From Spartobacteria bacterium (lineage in GTDB: Bacteria > Verrucomicrobiota > Verrucomicrobiia > Chthoniobacterales > UBA10450): DNA of 64,000 nucleotides. The notes under the pieces were generated by a model. The model was not told where the DNA came from, did not search any database, and was given only the letters and a program-made list of their open reading frames with translations. The position numbers and the translations under genes were made by a program. This document shows positions 54,555-64,000 of this stretch, in pieces (position 1 is the first letter of the stretch; every line of letters begins with the position of its first letter). The stretch covers positions 392,391 to 456,390 of the forward strand of contig PMTM01000006.1 of NCBI GenBank assembly GCA_003167365.1. The letters are read 5' to 3'.

Positions 54555-54574
54555 CCGCAGCAACCTTCGCGGCG

Positions 54575-54817
54575 CTACTTCCCGCCGGCCTTCTCGTTCA
54601 GCGCCTGCGTGAATTCTTGCAAGCTCGAGACGATCTGCGGCGCTTTGGTCAAGACGGTGCTGGCCAGCTTTTCCGAGTAATCGGGACGACGTTGCGACAT
54701 TTCGGAAAGCGCCATCATTACCGCTAACGCGTTATTGATTGAGTGCTTGATCTCGCTGAATTTCTTCTGCAAATGGGCCAATTCTTCAGGCGTAACGTTG
54801 CGGGCAGACTCACTCAT
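54575..54817 (-). CDS. Stand-alone DHp-like helical protein upstream of phoB
   Basis: 80 residues from ATG 54817, all helical. [20 protein letters not shown] looks like the first helix of a histidine-kinase dimerisation domain, with His25 followed by Asn28/29 in the H-x-x-N-N order of some kinases; a second helix [20 protein letters not shown] completes a hairpin. There is no ATPase domain. It is the first gene of the operon with phoB and phoR (20 bp before phoB). Could act as a phosphotransfer or kinase-binding partner; function inferred. Confidence 0.6.
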   Translation of the reverse strand: MSESARNVTPEELAHLQKKFSEIKHSINNALAVMMALSEMSQRRPDYSEKLASTVLTKAPQIVSSLQEFTQALNEKAGGK

Positions 54818-54886
54818 GGTCGGGCGATTTCGCTGGAGAAAAAAGGCGGCTGTGCTTGACTTAAAGGTTCGACATTCATCGTCAGA

Positions 54887-57775
54887 ATGCCTGCGGAAGT
54901 TATCAAGATAAGTGGTGCGCGCCAGCACAATCTAAAAAATCTCCACGTGGAAATTCCACGTGAGAAATTAGTCGTTATCACGGGCCTAAGCGGCTCGGGA
55001 AAATCCTCCCTCGCCTTCGATACGCTCTATGCCGAAGGGCAGCGGCGCTACGTGGAAAGCCTCTCCGCCTACGCGCGGCAATTCCTCGATCAAATGGAGA
55101 AACCGGACGTCGATTTTATCGAAGGACTTTCCCCGGCGATCGCGATCGAGCAGCGTAGCGCCGGCGCTAATCCACGATCGACCATCGCCACCACAACCGA
55201 AATCTACGATTACCTGCGCGTCCTTTTCTCGGCGATTGGCCAACCCCACGATCCGCTCACCGCAAAGCCAATTTTCCGCCAAACGCCGCAGCAAATTGTC
55301 GATCAAATCCTCGCTTACGATTCGGGAACAAAAATAATCTTGCTCGCGCCGCTCGTGCAAAATCAGGTCGGCGAATTTCGCGATGTAATCGAAAAGGCGA
55401 AACGCGAAGGTTTTGTCCGTGTCCGGATTGACGGCGACATCGTCGAGCTAAGCCAGCCGGAACCGATTCGGCCAAAAAAGAATCAACGCCACACAATTGA
55501 GGCGGTCGTCGATCGATTGGTCCTGCGTGACGGGATTCGCGTCCGATTAGCGGATTCGGTCGAAACAGCGCTGCGATGGGGCGGCAACCGTATCGTTGTG
55601 CTGCGCGAGCGGAGTAATGGAGTAGCGGGCGCGCAATGGGACGAGCTCCGCTATTCGACTGACTACGGAAACGCGGAGTCAGGTTTCACGTTGGACGAAC
55701 TGACGCCGAAACATTTTTCGTTCAACAGTTATCTCGGCGCTTGCCCGGCTTGTCACGGATTGGGAACACAATCGCTCTGTGATCCAGATTTGATGATCTC
55801 TGATCCGGCGAAGACGCTGGCTGAAGGCGCAATCACACCATGGCGTCGCGGGACGAAGCGGATGCAGGCGTATTACCGGCATTTGCAGAATGCGCTCATC
55901 AAACATTTTCATGTCGATCAAGACATGCCGTTCGCAGAGTTACCCGAGCCGTTTAAAGAGGCGCTCTACTTCGGCACTGGCGATGAGGCGATCGAAATGA
56001 GCTTCGGAAGCAATGGCAAAAGTAAGGTCGCAAAGCCATTCGAAGGACTGGTGCCGCAAATGCAACGGCTTTACGAGGAAACGCAAAGTCAGTTTACGCG
56101 TAACCGCATCCGCGCGTTCATGACGAGTGTGCCCTGTAAAGTTTGTAACGGCGCGCGCCTTAAGCCGGAAATCCTTGCCGTCACGATCAAAAATCGACAA
56201 GGGCGCGAGCTAAACATTCATCAATTCAGCGAACAAACGATCGAAGCGGCGGCTCGTTATACCAAAAGTCTTGATCTTACTGCGCAACAGCGAGCAATCG
56301 CGTCGGAAGTCGTCCGCGAAATTCAATCGCGTCTGCAATTTCTGGTCGAGGTCGGACTGGGATATCTGACGCTGAATCGCGAGAGCGGGACGCTCTCCGG
56401 CGGCGAAGCGCAACGAATTCGACTGGCCACACAAATCGGTTCTGGTCTCGCCGGCGTCCTTTATGTTCTCGACGAACCTAGTATTGGGCTCCACCAGCGC
56501 GACAACGCGCGCTTGCTCGAGACGTTGCGATGTCTCCGCGATCTGGGCAATTCCGTCATCGTGGTTGAGCACGACGAAGAAACAATCCGATCGGCCGATC
56601 ACATTATCGATCTTGGTCCGGGCGCGGGTCCCCGCGGCGGGGAAATTGTTGCGCAAGGGATGCTGGGAGAAATTCTTCGCGCGAAGAATTCTTTGACGGC
56701 GGATTACTTATCCGGTCGCGCGCGTATCCCGATTCCAAAACAACGCGTGAAACCACGATCCATCAGCGATTCCGATGGTTGGCTGACGGTCGTTGACGCG
56801 GCAGAGAATAATTTGAAGAAGATCACCGTTCCCTTTCCACTCGGCGCGCTGACTTGCGTGACTGGCGTTTCCGGCAGCGGCAAGTCCACTTTGGTGGATG
56901 ATATTCTGCGGCGCGCGCTCTTCCGTTATTTTTATAATTCGAAAGAAAAACCGGGTGCGCATCGCGCCATTCGAGGAATCGATCAGATCGACAAAGCGAT
57001 CGTAATCGATCAAAGCGCCATCGGGCGCACGCCGCGTTCGAATCCGGTCACTTACACCGGGGCGTTCACACCGATCCGTGAATTGTTCGCGCAACTGCCG
57101 GCTGCGCGGGTGCGCGGTTACGATGCGGGCCGTTTCAGTTTCAATGTCAAAGGCGGGCGCTGCGAAAATTGCGAAGGCGGCGGCCTAATTAAGATCGAGA
57201 TGCATTTTCTGCCGGACGTTTATGTCGGGTGCGAGGTTTGCCATGGTCAACGTTACAATCGCGAAACGCTGGAGATTACATACAAAGGAAAAAACATTGC
57301 CGACGTTCTCGAGATGACGGTGGACGAAGCAGCCCGGTTTTTTCGCAGCGTGCCGACCATTTCGGATAAACTGAATACATTACTCGACGTCGGGCTTGGC
57401 TATTTGCGGCTCGGGCAGGCTGGGACGACGCTTTCCGGAGGCGAAGCGCAACGCGTGAAACTCGCGACTGAACTGGCGAAAAAGGCAACCGGTCGCACAA
57501 TGTACATTCTCGATGAACCGACAACCGGATTACACTTCGCGGACATCGAAAAATTGCTGCAAGTGCTCATGAAATTGCGCGATGCCGGGAACACGCTTGT
57601 CGTGATCGAGCACAACCTCGAGATGATCAAATGCGCGGACTGGATTGTCGATCTTGGTCCGGAAGGCGGTGAGCGCGGCGGCGAGATTGTGGCCGCCGGA
57701 TCGCCGGAAGAAATTGTCGATGTTGCGGGAAGTTATACCGGGGATTATCTGCGACCAGTGTTGGAGAGAAAATGA
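54887..57775 (+). CDS. uvrA: UvrA excinuclease subunit, normal length
   Basis: 962 residues, the canonical size. Walker A motifs GLSGSGKSS (~33) and GVSGSGKST (~663), signatures [17 protein letters not shown] and [17 protein letters not shown], zinc-finger CxxC pairs CPACHGLG and CKVCNGARL in the first half and CENCEGGG ... CEVCHGQRY in the second. With the fused copy at 7734 the window has two uvrA genes. Starts divergently from the phoB operon, overlapping its leader region; the downstream TPR gene overlaps by 4 bp. Confidence 0.97.
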   Translation: MPAEVIKISGARQHNLKNLHVEIPREKLVVITGLSGSGKSSLAFDTLYAEGQRRYVESLSAYARQFLDQMEKPDVDFIEGLSPAIAIEQRSAGANPRSTIATTTEIYDYLRVLFSAIGQPHDPLTAKPIFRQTPQQIVDQILAYDSGTKIILLAPLVQNQVGEFRDVIEKAKREGFVRVRIDGDIVELSQPEPIRPKKNQRHTIEAVVDRLVLRDGIRVRLADSVETALRWGGNRIVVLRERSNGVAGAQWDELRYSTDYGNAESGFTLDELTPKHFSFNSYLGACPACHGLGTQSLCDPDLMISDPAKTLAEGAITPWRRGTKRMQAYYRHLQNALIKHFHVDQDMPFAELPEPFKEALYFGTGDEAIEMSFGSNGKSKVAKPFEGLVPQMQRLYEETQSQFTRNRIRAFMTSVPCKVCNGARLKPEILAVTIKNRQGRELNIHQFSEQTIEAAARYTKSLDLTAQQRAIASEVVREIQSRLQFLVEVGLGYLTLNRESGTLSGGEAQRIRLATQIGSGLAGVLYVLDEPSIGLHQRDNARLLETLRCLRDLGNSVIVVEHDEETIRSADHIIDLGPGAGPRGGEIVAQGMLGEILRAKNSLTADYLSGRARIPIPKQRVKPRSISDSDGWLTVVDAAENNLKKITVPFPLGALTCVTGVSGSGKSTLVDDILRRALFRYFYNSKEKPGAHRAIRGIDQIDKAIVIDQSAIGRTPRSNPVTYTGAFTPIRELFAQLPAARVRGYDAGRFSFNVKGGRCENCEGGGLIKIEMHFLPDVYVGCEVCHGQRYNRETLEITYKGKNIADVLEMTVDEAARFFRSVPTISDKLNTLLDVGLGYLRLGQAGTTLSGGEAQRVKLATELAKKATGRTMYILDEPTTGLHFADIEKLLQVLMKLRDAGNTLVVIEHNLEMIKCADWIVDLGPEGGERGGEIVAAGSPEEIVDVAGSYTGDYLRPVLERK

Positions 57776-60237
57776 AAACGCGCAACGCCCAGTGGGAAAA
57801 AATGATCGTCCTGGCGCTATCGATCTTCATTTGGCACACAGGCCGCGCTGAATTTTCGGCGGACCTTTCGGACGCGACGGAGCCGTTAATAGACGGCGTG
57901 CCGGAAGTTGCGGTGGTGCGGTTGCGCGGATTGCTCAATCGAAATCTTTCTGAGGCGGAGTGGCGCGCCACCGGGGAGAAATTGGCAGAGGCGTTACTCG
58001 CGACAAAGCAACCGGCGGAGGCGCTGCAATTGTTGGACGACGCCCGGTTGCGCGAAATTTCATCATCGAAGTTTTGGCGGGCGCAAGCGTTGGTCAGTTT
58101 GCACCGGCCGTCAGAAGCGCTGCCGATCTATGAGCAGATCGCGACCGATGAAAAGTCGCCATTTCGCACAAACGCAACGTTCGGCGCTGCGGAAATGTTG
58201 CGCGCGCTAAATCGGCCAGACGAAGCGTTACAGAAGTTTGCAATTCTTTTCCGCGATCCGGTTTGGAGCGTTCAGGCGCGGCTTCGTTCGGCAGAATTGT
58301 TTCTCGACAAAGCGGACGCTCCGAACGCGCGCCGCATTCTTGATGCGGCCCAACCGAAATCGGCGGCCGACAAAAAAGAGCGAGAGTTCCTGCGGGGCCG
58401 CGTGGAAATGGTTTCCCAGCGGCCGGAACGAGCGGCTCATGTCTTTCAATCGCTTTTGCAAAGGTCGCGTGGTGCAAGCCACACTGTCCTGCTGGCCTCT
58501 TTATTCGGATTTGGCGACGCGCATTTGCAAATGAAGACGCCGGAAGTCGGGGACGATGTGCTGGAGGATTTTATCGAACATCATCCACAAGATTTCGATC
58601 TTGCCCGGGTTTTTGCAAAGCTGGATGAGCTTTATCGTGCCGAACGCAGACCGGCGCGTAACGAGCTCGAAAGATGGATTCGGGAGGGCGATCAACCGAG
58701 GCGGGCGTTTGCACAATGGTATCTCGCTCGGATGGAACTCCGCGCTGGGCATCGCGACAGAGCGTTGCAGTTATTCTCGGCCTTACGGGAAAGCAAGACG
58801 AAAGCGGTGGGCCTGGCCGGCGCGTTTCTTGAATTCGCGGAGATCGAGATGCAAGATCGACATTTCGACGAGGCCATCTCGATCCTGGTTGAGGCGCGCT
58901 TGCTTCGGCCGGAAAGAACATTGCTCGATCGAATCGATTTACTAGCCGCGCAAGCGGAGTATCGGGCAAAGCGATTCGAGGCCGCGGCGTCCAAGTTCGA
59001 GCAGATTGCGCATTCCTCATCGCCGTGGGCGAAATTGTCGATGTTCAACGCGTCACTGGCGTGGTTACAGGTGGGCAACAACGCGCGTTTTCTGGCTGAT
59101 AATGACGATCTGGAAAAATCGAACGGCGATGAAACGCGCGCGGAGTTGCGCTTGGAAGAGGGGCTGGTGCAGGCTGCCAAAGGAGACAAGAACGCCTCCG
59201 ATTCGTTACGAACTTTTCTGCGCGATTTCCCGAACGACAAACGGGCATCGGAGGCCTGGGTGGCACTGGCTGAATTGGCCTTTCAAGCGGCGCCGCCGCG
59301 TGTGGATGAAGCGCGAAAGGATCTCGCTCGCGCGGCAGAATTGAAGCCGACCTCCGCGGCGACTGAGCGCGCAGACTCTCTCATGATTTGGATTGAAGAT
59401 GCAGCAAACGGGAATGACGCAAGAGTGCTTGAATTGGCGAAAGAGTTTCTCGAGCGACATCCTGCCTCTCCAGTAGTGGCCGACGTTAGATTGAAATTGG
59501 CTGAGGCTTATTACCGGCGTCAGGATTTCGCGAACGCGCAAACACAATTTGAGATTTTGGCGGAGCAGAATCCGTCGGGGCCACTCGCGGAGAAAGCGCT
59601 TTTCTTCGCCGGCGAATCGGCAATGTCGAGCATGGTGCCGCAGGCGCTCGATCGCGCGATGGATCTTTTCGAGCGAGTCATGCGCTCAAATGGCGAGTTG
59701 AAATGGACGGCGCGCAACGAACAGGCCGCGATCGAGCGAAAGCTTGGCAAACTCCAGGACGCGCTCACATTATATGAAGAGGTCCTGAAGAACGATGCGC
59801 GACCGGCCGAGAAAATGGAGGCGCTGTGTGGCAAGGGTGATGTTCTTTTCGAAATGGCGGGGAACGATCCGAAGAATTACGGGCGCGCGATAGAAGTTTA
59901 CGACAAGCTGACGGCAGACGCAGCGGAGCAGATTCAGTGGCGGAATCAAGCGCTGTTCAAGAAGGGATTATGTCTGGAGAAAGAGGGCAACGAAGGAGAG
60001 GCACTGACGGCATTCTACGAAGTCCTCGATAGCGAAAAACGACCGAATCGGCCGAACGAGCTGTTTTGGTTCTACAAAGCGGGATTCAACGCCGCTCGTC
60101 TCTTGGAAGGTGATTCCAAATGGCAATCGGCGGCCGCCATTTACGAAAGATTAGTTGCAGCTGGCGGATTACGAAGCGAAGAAGCTAAGGCGCGCCTTAA
60201 CCGGCTGCGATTGGAACGTTTCCTTTGGGAAGATTGA
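57772..60237 (+). CDS. Exported tetratricopeptide-repeat protein
   Basis: 821 residues. N-terminal signal (MIVLALSIFIWHTGRAEFSA) followed by TPR units over most of the length, e.g. KQPAEALQLLDDARLREISS, RPSEALPIYEQIATDEKSP and KLGKLQDALTLYEEVLKND, with similar helices to the C-terminus. TPR proteins scaffold protein complexes; here a periplasmic or outer-membrane role is inferred. Start overlaps the uvrA stop by 4 bp, suggesting coupled translation although no functional link is evident. Confidence 0.8.
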   Translation: MKTRNAQWEKMIVLALSIFIWHTGRAEFSADLSDATEPLIDGVPEVAVVRLRGLLNRNLSEAEWRATGEKLAEALLATKQPAEALQLLDDARLREISSSKFWRAQALVSLHRPSEALPIYEQIATDEKSPFRTNATFGAAEMLRALNRPDEALQKFAILFRDPVWSVQARLRSAELFLDKADAPNARRILDAAQPKSAADKKEREFLRGRVEMVSQRPERAAHVFQSLLQRSRGASHTVLLASLFGFGDAHLQMKTPEVGDDVLEDFIEHHPQDFDLARVFAKLDELYRAERRPARNELERWIREGDQPRRAFAQWYLARMELRAGHRDRALQLFSALRESKTKAVGLAGAFLEFAEIEMQDRHFDEAISILVEARLLRPERTLLDRIDLLAAQAEYRAKRFEAAASKFEQIAHSSSPWAKLSMFNASLAWLQVGNNARFLADNDDLEKSNGDETRAELRLEEGLVQAAKGDKNASDSLRTFLRDFPNDKRASEAWVALAELAFQAAPPRVDEARKDLARAAELKPTSAATERADSLMIWIEDAANGNDARVLELAKEFLERHPASPVVADVRLKLAEAYYRRQDFANAQTQFEILAEQNPSGPLAEKALFFAGESAMSSMVPQALDRAMDLFERVMRSNGELKWTARNEQAAIERKLGKLQDALTLYEEVLKNDARPAEKMEALCGKGDVLFEMAGNDPKNYGRAIEVYDKLTADAAEQIQWRNQALFKKGLCLEKEGNEGEALTAFYEVLDSEKRPNRPNELFWFYKAGFNAARLLEGDSKWQSAAAIYERLVAAGGLRSEEAKARLNRLRLERFLWED

Positions 60238-60238
60238 T

Positions 60239-61237
60239 CTAGGCGCTCCTTTTCCAGCGCATCCGGTCGCGAAGTTTGCGTCCCGTTTTCTCGATGAGAT
60301 GTCCCTCGCTCTCTTTTAGCAGCTTCTTGTAACGGCGCCGGCCGCTTTTTATTTCGCGAATAAATTCGCGTGCGAACTTGCCTGAGCGAATCTGGCGCAA
60401 GATCATCTCCATCCGTTGTTGCACAGACCGATCGATAACTTGCCGCCCAACCGTCAGAGCTCCCCAGCTTGCCGCATCGGAGATCAACGCATGCATTCCG
60501 GAAATTCCGGCTTCATGAATGAGATCGACGATGAACTTCAGTTCGTGGAGGCACTCAAAGTACGCCAGCTCCGCTGGATAGCCGGCGCGCACGAGCGTTT
60601 CGAATCCAGCCCGAATGAGTTGGCTCGTTCCACCGCAGAGCACGGCTTGTTCGCCAAAGAGATCCGTTTCCGTCTCCTCTTTGAAAGTTGTCTCGATCAC
60701 GCCCGCGCGCGTGCAACCAATGCCTTTCGCCCAAGCCAGTGCCGTCTTTTTCGCGAAACCGGTGAAGTCTTGATGAACCGCGATCAAGCCGGGAGCGCCA
60801 CGGCCAGCAACAAATTCCCGGCGCACCATTGGTCCCAACCCTTTCGGCGCGACCATGACAACATCGACATCCTTTCGCGGAATGATCGTTCGATATTGAA
60901 TGGCAAAGCCGTGGGCAAAGAGAAGCGTTTTCCCTGGCCGAAGATGCGGAGCGATCTCCTTTTTGTAGATCGCCGGCATCTCGGTATCGGGCAGCGCAAG
61001 GAAAATGACATCTGCGCGGCACACTGCTTCCGCTGTATCGAAAACTTTGAGTCCGCGGCCGCGCGCAGCCGCGCGTGACTTACTGGGAGGGCGCAACCCG
61101 ACCATGACGGTAAATCCACTGTCCTTCAAATTGAGCGAGTGGGCCTGGCCCTGCGCGCCAAAACCGATTACGGCGCACGTTTTCCCCTTCAGCCAGCGAA
61201 GATCAGCATCTTTATCAGTGTAAATGCGCGCGGCCAT
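60239..61237 (-). CDS. ilvC: Ketol-acid reductoisomerase
   Basis: About 332 residues from the Met of MAARIYTDKDADLRWL; class I enzyme of branched-chain amino acid synthesis, converting acetolactate to dihydroxy-isovalerate with NADPH and Mg2+. GFGAQGQAHSLNLKDSG is the dinucleotide loop; metal ligands fit LFGEQAVLCGG and ELAYFECLHELKFIVDLI. Stands alone: no ilvB/ilvN neighbours, ending 1 bp from the convergent TPR gene. Confidence 0.96.
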   Translation of the reverse strand: MAARIYTDKDADLRWLKGKTCAVIGFGAQGQAHSLNLKDSGFTVMVGLRPPSKSRAAARGRGLKVFDTAEAVCRADVIFLALPDTEMPAIYKKEIAPHLRPGKTLLFAHGFAIQYRTIIPRKDVDVVMVAPKGLGPMVRREFVAGRGAPGLIAVHQDFTGFAKKTALAWAKGIGCTRAGVIETTFKEETETDLFGEQAVLCGGTSQLIRAGFETLVRAGYPAELAYFECLHELKFIVDLIHEAGISGMHALISDAASWGALTVGRQVIDRSVQQRMEMILRQIRSGKFAREFIREIKSGRRRYKKLLKESEGHLIEKTGRKLRDRMRWKRSA

Positions 61238-61323
61238 GGAACGCCGAAGGAAGCCGCCGATGCTAAACAATCACCGGGCGAAGTCAAACGATGGGGACCG
61301 ACCAGTGCGCGATTCGCGCGCGC

Positions 61324-63465
61324 TCAATTTACGACGGATTGGGACTTAGCGAAGGCTTGCAAACGATCTACCTGCGCAATTGCCGCGCGTGCTTCGTCCG
61401 TGCGTCCCATTTTCTCGAGAATATTCGAAAGCATGACATATTGCCGCGGTTCATCTGGCTGACGGGAGATCGCGCGACGCTGCGCGACGCAAGCCTCTTC
61501 GAGGCGGTTCTGATTTACGCGCGTTAACGCAATGAGGTCCAAAGCCTGTGTGTCGTGAATATCGAGCAAGCTGGCGCGGCGAAGCGCAGCCTCGGCAAGA
61601 TCGACATCGCCTTTCTCAGTGTATAAGCGACCTAAAGCCATAGCGGAACCGAAATGCCACCAATTATTTTCGGTGAATGGACGAACGAGCGCGATGGCAC
61701 GGTCGAGCTTATTATCTTCGCGCAGCATCTCACTCTCAGAGCTAATTAGCTCCCAAGTTTCCGGATAATTGCGGTGCGCCGCCTCCAGCACGTTGATCGC
61801 GTCGGTATTGTTATGTTGGGTGTGATACAGGCGAGCAAGATTGAGCGCCGCTATCCAGGTGCGCGGATACTCCTTGCGGGTTTCAGGCGCTGCCTCAGTC
61901 GCGGCGATGAAAACGGCTTTCGCCTCATCCTCCTTCCCTTGATGCACGAGTGCATCGGCTAAATTGTTGCGCGCGATCGGATAGTCAGGACAAAGCTGCA
62001 GGGCCCTTCGATAAATACGCTCTGCGGCAGCATACTCGCCGTGTTGGACATAAGTTTGACCAAGTAGAAGGGCGATGCGAATGCTCTCACCTCCTGCGGC
62101 CATCGTATGCCGAGCAAATAATTCGTTCGATAGCCAATCTCCGCTTCGAACCGTGCTGCGAACTCCGAGAGCAATCACCGCGCACGAGGCAAACACGATA
62201 CTGGCCCTGCGCCAAGACGACGGGAAAGCCAGTGCAATTCCAGCAAGGAAAATCAGCAGGCCGATGCTGGGCACGTAAAGCCAGTGTTCTGCAACAGTCG
62301 CGTTAAGTTCGATCAAATTTGAAGTCGGGAGATATGCCAGGAGAAACCACGCGGCGCCAAAGATGCGAAGGCGCTGTCCACAGTCTGAACGAAGAGCACC
62401 AAAAGCAAACATTGCGATCATGAGCGCGCCTGCGATGGAAAGGTACTCGAGCACGATCAAATCCCTTCGCATCTTTTCGCTGTGGAGCGCGCGAGGATCC
62501 TCGACGGTGCGTTCCATGTGAAGATTGGCCGGGAAAAACATAAGCCGGCCGTAATCGCCAAGGGCCCTGCACATCAGAACCGCGCGTTCCGGAGCACTCC
62601 GGCCAGAGAAGAGCGGGGTTTGAATCTGCCCGCCGGGTAAATGACGCAGCCCGGCGTAGAGTCCGAACATCGACAAGCAGGCAACGAGCACGATGCATTT
62701 GCGACGAAGCGCGGTCGATTTTTCAAAAACAAAAAGATAAAAAAGAAAGAGGACTATGAGAACGCAAGCACTCTCGCGCGAGCAAAGGCTGAGCGCCCCA
62801 ACGGACCAAGCCAACGTATAGACGGCACCGCGAACGAACGATCGAGAAATTTCCCTAGCCTTAAGAAACAACAGCCAGCCGCCGAAAGCGAAGAATAAGG
62901 CGAGACTATCCGCACGACCAGAAACATAATCGACGGCTGCGCTATGAACCGGATGCACAACCCAAAGAAGCGCTACCAAGAATGCGATCAGTGAAAGGGC
63001 GAGGGCATCGCGGTTCGCGGAAATGGCGGGTTGTTGACCGCGCCAAGTCAACAAAGGCGGGAGCAGCTTGCGAAGAAGAAAGTACAAGAAAACTGCGCTG
63101 CCAACATGGAACAAAACGCTCGAGAGATGGAAGCCATAAAAATTGTTGTTCCATAGAAAATAGTCGGCCATGTAAGTGATGTTTTGAACTGGCCGGTAGT
63201 GAGAGGCGTACGATTCTGGGAAGAGCGAATGGCGAAATGTTTCAAGAATGAGCAGCGGACTTTTGACAAACGGATTCGTGTGAATGAGGAAATCATCGTC
63301 CCAGATTTGTTCGCCCTGGAGGGCGGGGAAATGAACGACGAATCCCCCGACAATTAGCACAACTACGTGCAGCCAGGTCTTACGAAAATATGCGGCCCAT
63401 TTGGGCAGTACCAACCACGCATGAATACTTTCGATTAACCGCTGAAAGTTGTTGACCTCCTTCAT
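61324..63465 (-). CDS. GT-C-type membrane protein with TPR tail (TMTC-like)
   Basis: 713 residues. About eleven N-terminal helices; the catalytic-type acidic pair is WDDDFLIHTNPFV, and HYRPVQNITYMADYFLW follows, as in TMTC O-mannosyltransferases and related GT-C enzymes. The last ~260 residues form TPRs: QTYVQHGEYAAAERIYRRAL, PETRKEYPRTWIAALNLARL, and so on. A role in protein or polymer glycosylation at the membrane is inferred from family. Confidence 0.8.
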   Translation of the reverse strand: MKEVNNFQRLIESIHAWLVLPKWAAYFRKTWLHVVVLIVGGFVVHFPALQGEQIWDDDFLIHTNPFVKSPLLILETFRHSLFPESYASHYRPVQNITYMADYFLWNNNFYGFHLSSVLFHVGSAVFLYFLLRKLLPPLLTWRGQQPAISANRDALALSLIAFLVALLWVVHPVHSAAVDYVSGRADSLALFFAFGGWLLFLKAREISRSFVRGAVYTLAWSVGALSLCSRESACVLIVLFLFYLFVFEKSTALRRKCIVLVACLSMFGLYAGLRHLPGGQIQTPLFSGRSAPERAVLMCRALGDYGRLMFFPANLHMERTVEDPRALHSEKMRRDLIVLEYLSIAGALMIAMFAFGALRSDCGQRLRIFGAAWFLLAYLPTSNLIELNATVAEHWLYVPSIGLLIFLAGIALAFPSSWRRASIVFASCAVIALGVRSTVRSGDWLSNELFARHTMAAGGESIRIALLLGQTYVQHGEYAAAERIYRRALQLCPDYPIARNNLADALVHQGKEDEAKAVFIAATEAAPETRKEYPRTWIAALNLARLYHTQHNNTDAINVLEAAHRNYPETWELISSESEMLREDNKLDRAIALVRPFTENNWWHFGSAMALGRLYTEKGDVDLAEAALRRASLLDIHDTQALDLIALTRVNQNRLEEACVAQRRAISRQPDEPRQYVMLSNILEKMGRTDEARAAIAQVDRLQAFAKSQSVVN

Positions 63466-63641
63466 GTCGATCTTTGCATTGCAATGTGCATTGTTTCACG
63501 TCCCAAAAGGTAGCGGTCTTAAGGACCAAAAGGAGACCAAAAAGAGGCATCAGCGACGTCGGATAACCCAGCGAACGCAATTGGCGGGACATAGAGGAAA
63601 TTCACTTTGGCTCGAGAATCCGGGCTGGCCTGAGATTTTCA

Positions 63642-63693
63642 CGATTCATTTCCTGCCACTCCCGCTCGGCGGGAATGACAGGTAAATGAATCG
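63642..63693. repeat. Large imperfect inverted repeat
   Basis: Arms CGATTCATTTCCTGCCACTC and its near complement ending AAATGAATCG surround a CCCGC-tcgg-cGGGA core. It sits 8 bp beyond the pilin-like gene's stop. A T-tract is lacking. It may be a variant of the dispersed repeat family (TCATTCCCG ends). Nothing else is seen in 63466-63641. Confidence 0.6.
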
Positions 63694-63701
63694 TGCAGCC
63701 T

Positions 63702-64000
63702 TTAGTTATGGCCGTACGGCGACCAGAAGTTGGCATCCGCGACGTCCGACAGGGATGTCCAGGCAGTGTTAGAGGCCTTTGGCAGCGAATCGACGGCCTG
63801 GGCACCATAGCCCGCACCAAAGATATCCGCTCCGGTGTTGTAGAGGATCGAGCCCTTCTTCAGGTAGTTGGTCCAATCGGCTGTGTTCACTACCGCGGCG
63901 CTCGCTCGGTTCGTCTCGATCGCATATTGATCGACGGCGGCGTCGATCAAGCGCAGATCGTTCAGAATTCTGCTCGCTTGCGAGCGTTTGCGGGCACGGA
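63702..64000 (-). CDS. Type IV pilin/pseudopilin-like protein (5' end beyond window)
   Basis: About 99 C-terminal residues: NDLRLIDAAVDQYAIETNRA, WTNYLKKGSILYNTGADIF, and the end FWSPYGHN. The first residues resemble the region after the cleaved N-terminal helix in prepilin-type proteins (LRLIDAAVDQYAIE). The N-terminal methylation site and signal lie outside the window. Assignment is by general pattern only. Confidence 0.5.
   Translation of the reverse strand, partial: RARKRSQASRILNDLRLIDAAVDQYAIETNRASAAVVNTADWTNYLKKGSILYNTGADIFGAGYGAQAVDSLPKASNTAWTSLSDVADANFWSPYGHN

Noticed and set aside
63380-63592. 70-residue minus frame beyond the start of the GT-C gene
   Set aside because: Overlaps the GT-C coding start and lacks a family pattern; only its hydrophobic stretch looked protein-like.

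Overview
The window looks like a chromosomal segment of a soil or sediment bacterium of the PVC group, most likely Verrucomicrobia of the Chthoniobacter/Udaeobacter kind. This is inferred from moderately high GC, a Gram-negative envelope (Tol system, Lgt, LpxH-like enzyme, RND pump, pstSCAB), a double-length fused UvrA of the type known from Chlamydiae, and many short dispersed repeats, some read in frame inside genes. No rRNA, tRNA, prophage, transposase or CRISPR array was seen.

Layout. 1-22,970 is mostly core genome: an HtrA-type protease running off the left edge, a Na+/H+ antiporter, a tolQ-tolR-tonB/tolA-tolB operon, lgt, the fused uvrA, pckG, a pseudo-rhomboid, ptsN, a DUF2270 protein, mazG and secG. 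It ends with a fluoride-responsive operon: crcB riboswitch with overlapping terminator, crcB, DUF190, a cation/proton antiporter, an unknown 154-residue protein, and possibly an MFS carrier. 23,000-31,100 is an accessory block that reads as an integron-type gene-cassette array without integrase. Small unrelated genes (YdeI-like, VOC, DUF3303, two GNATs, RibD-like reductase, zinc ribbon, SnoaL-like, CPBP, tiny unknowns) nearly all lie on the minus strand and are separated by attC-like sites (GCCTAAC...GTTAGGC with inner hairpins). It is interrupted by an HNH restriction-type nuclease gene preceded by only the first ~45 codons of a DNA methyltransferase.

31,100-54,900 is dominated by phosphate biology. 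Recurrent Pho-box-like sites (CTGTCAC-type heptamers every 11 bp) precede an LpxH-like phosphoesterase, pstSCAB-phoU, a duplicated promoter remnant next to an arsenic operon, a 58-residue membrane peptide, and a second, decayed pst locus (pstB tail-phoU-ppk-polyphosphate glucokinase-like-sixA). phoB-phoR and a lone histidine-kinase dimerisation-helix protein form the regulator operon, and a Pit phosphate permease lies between. Embedded in this region are an arsenic operon (DUF6428-acr3-arsR-arsC), a CYTH protein, and a Cus-type copper/silver efflux operon flanked by two small cysteine-rich exported proteins.

54,900-64,000 carries a second, normal-length uvrA translationally coupled to a TPR protein, ilvC, a TMTC-like GT-C membrane protein with TPRs, and the 3' end of a pilin-like gene. 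Together the genes describe a cell handling phosphate scarcity, polyphosphate storage, and the toxic ions arsenate, fluoride and copper.
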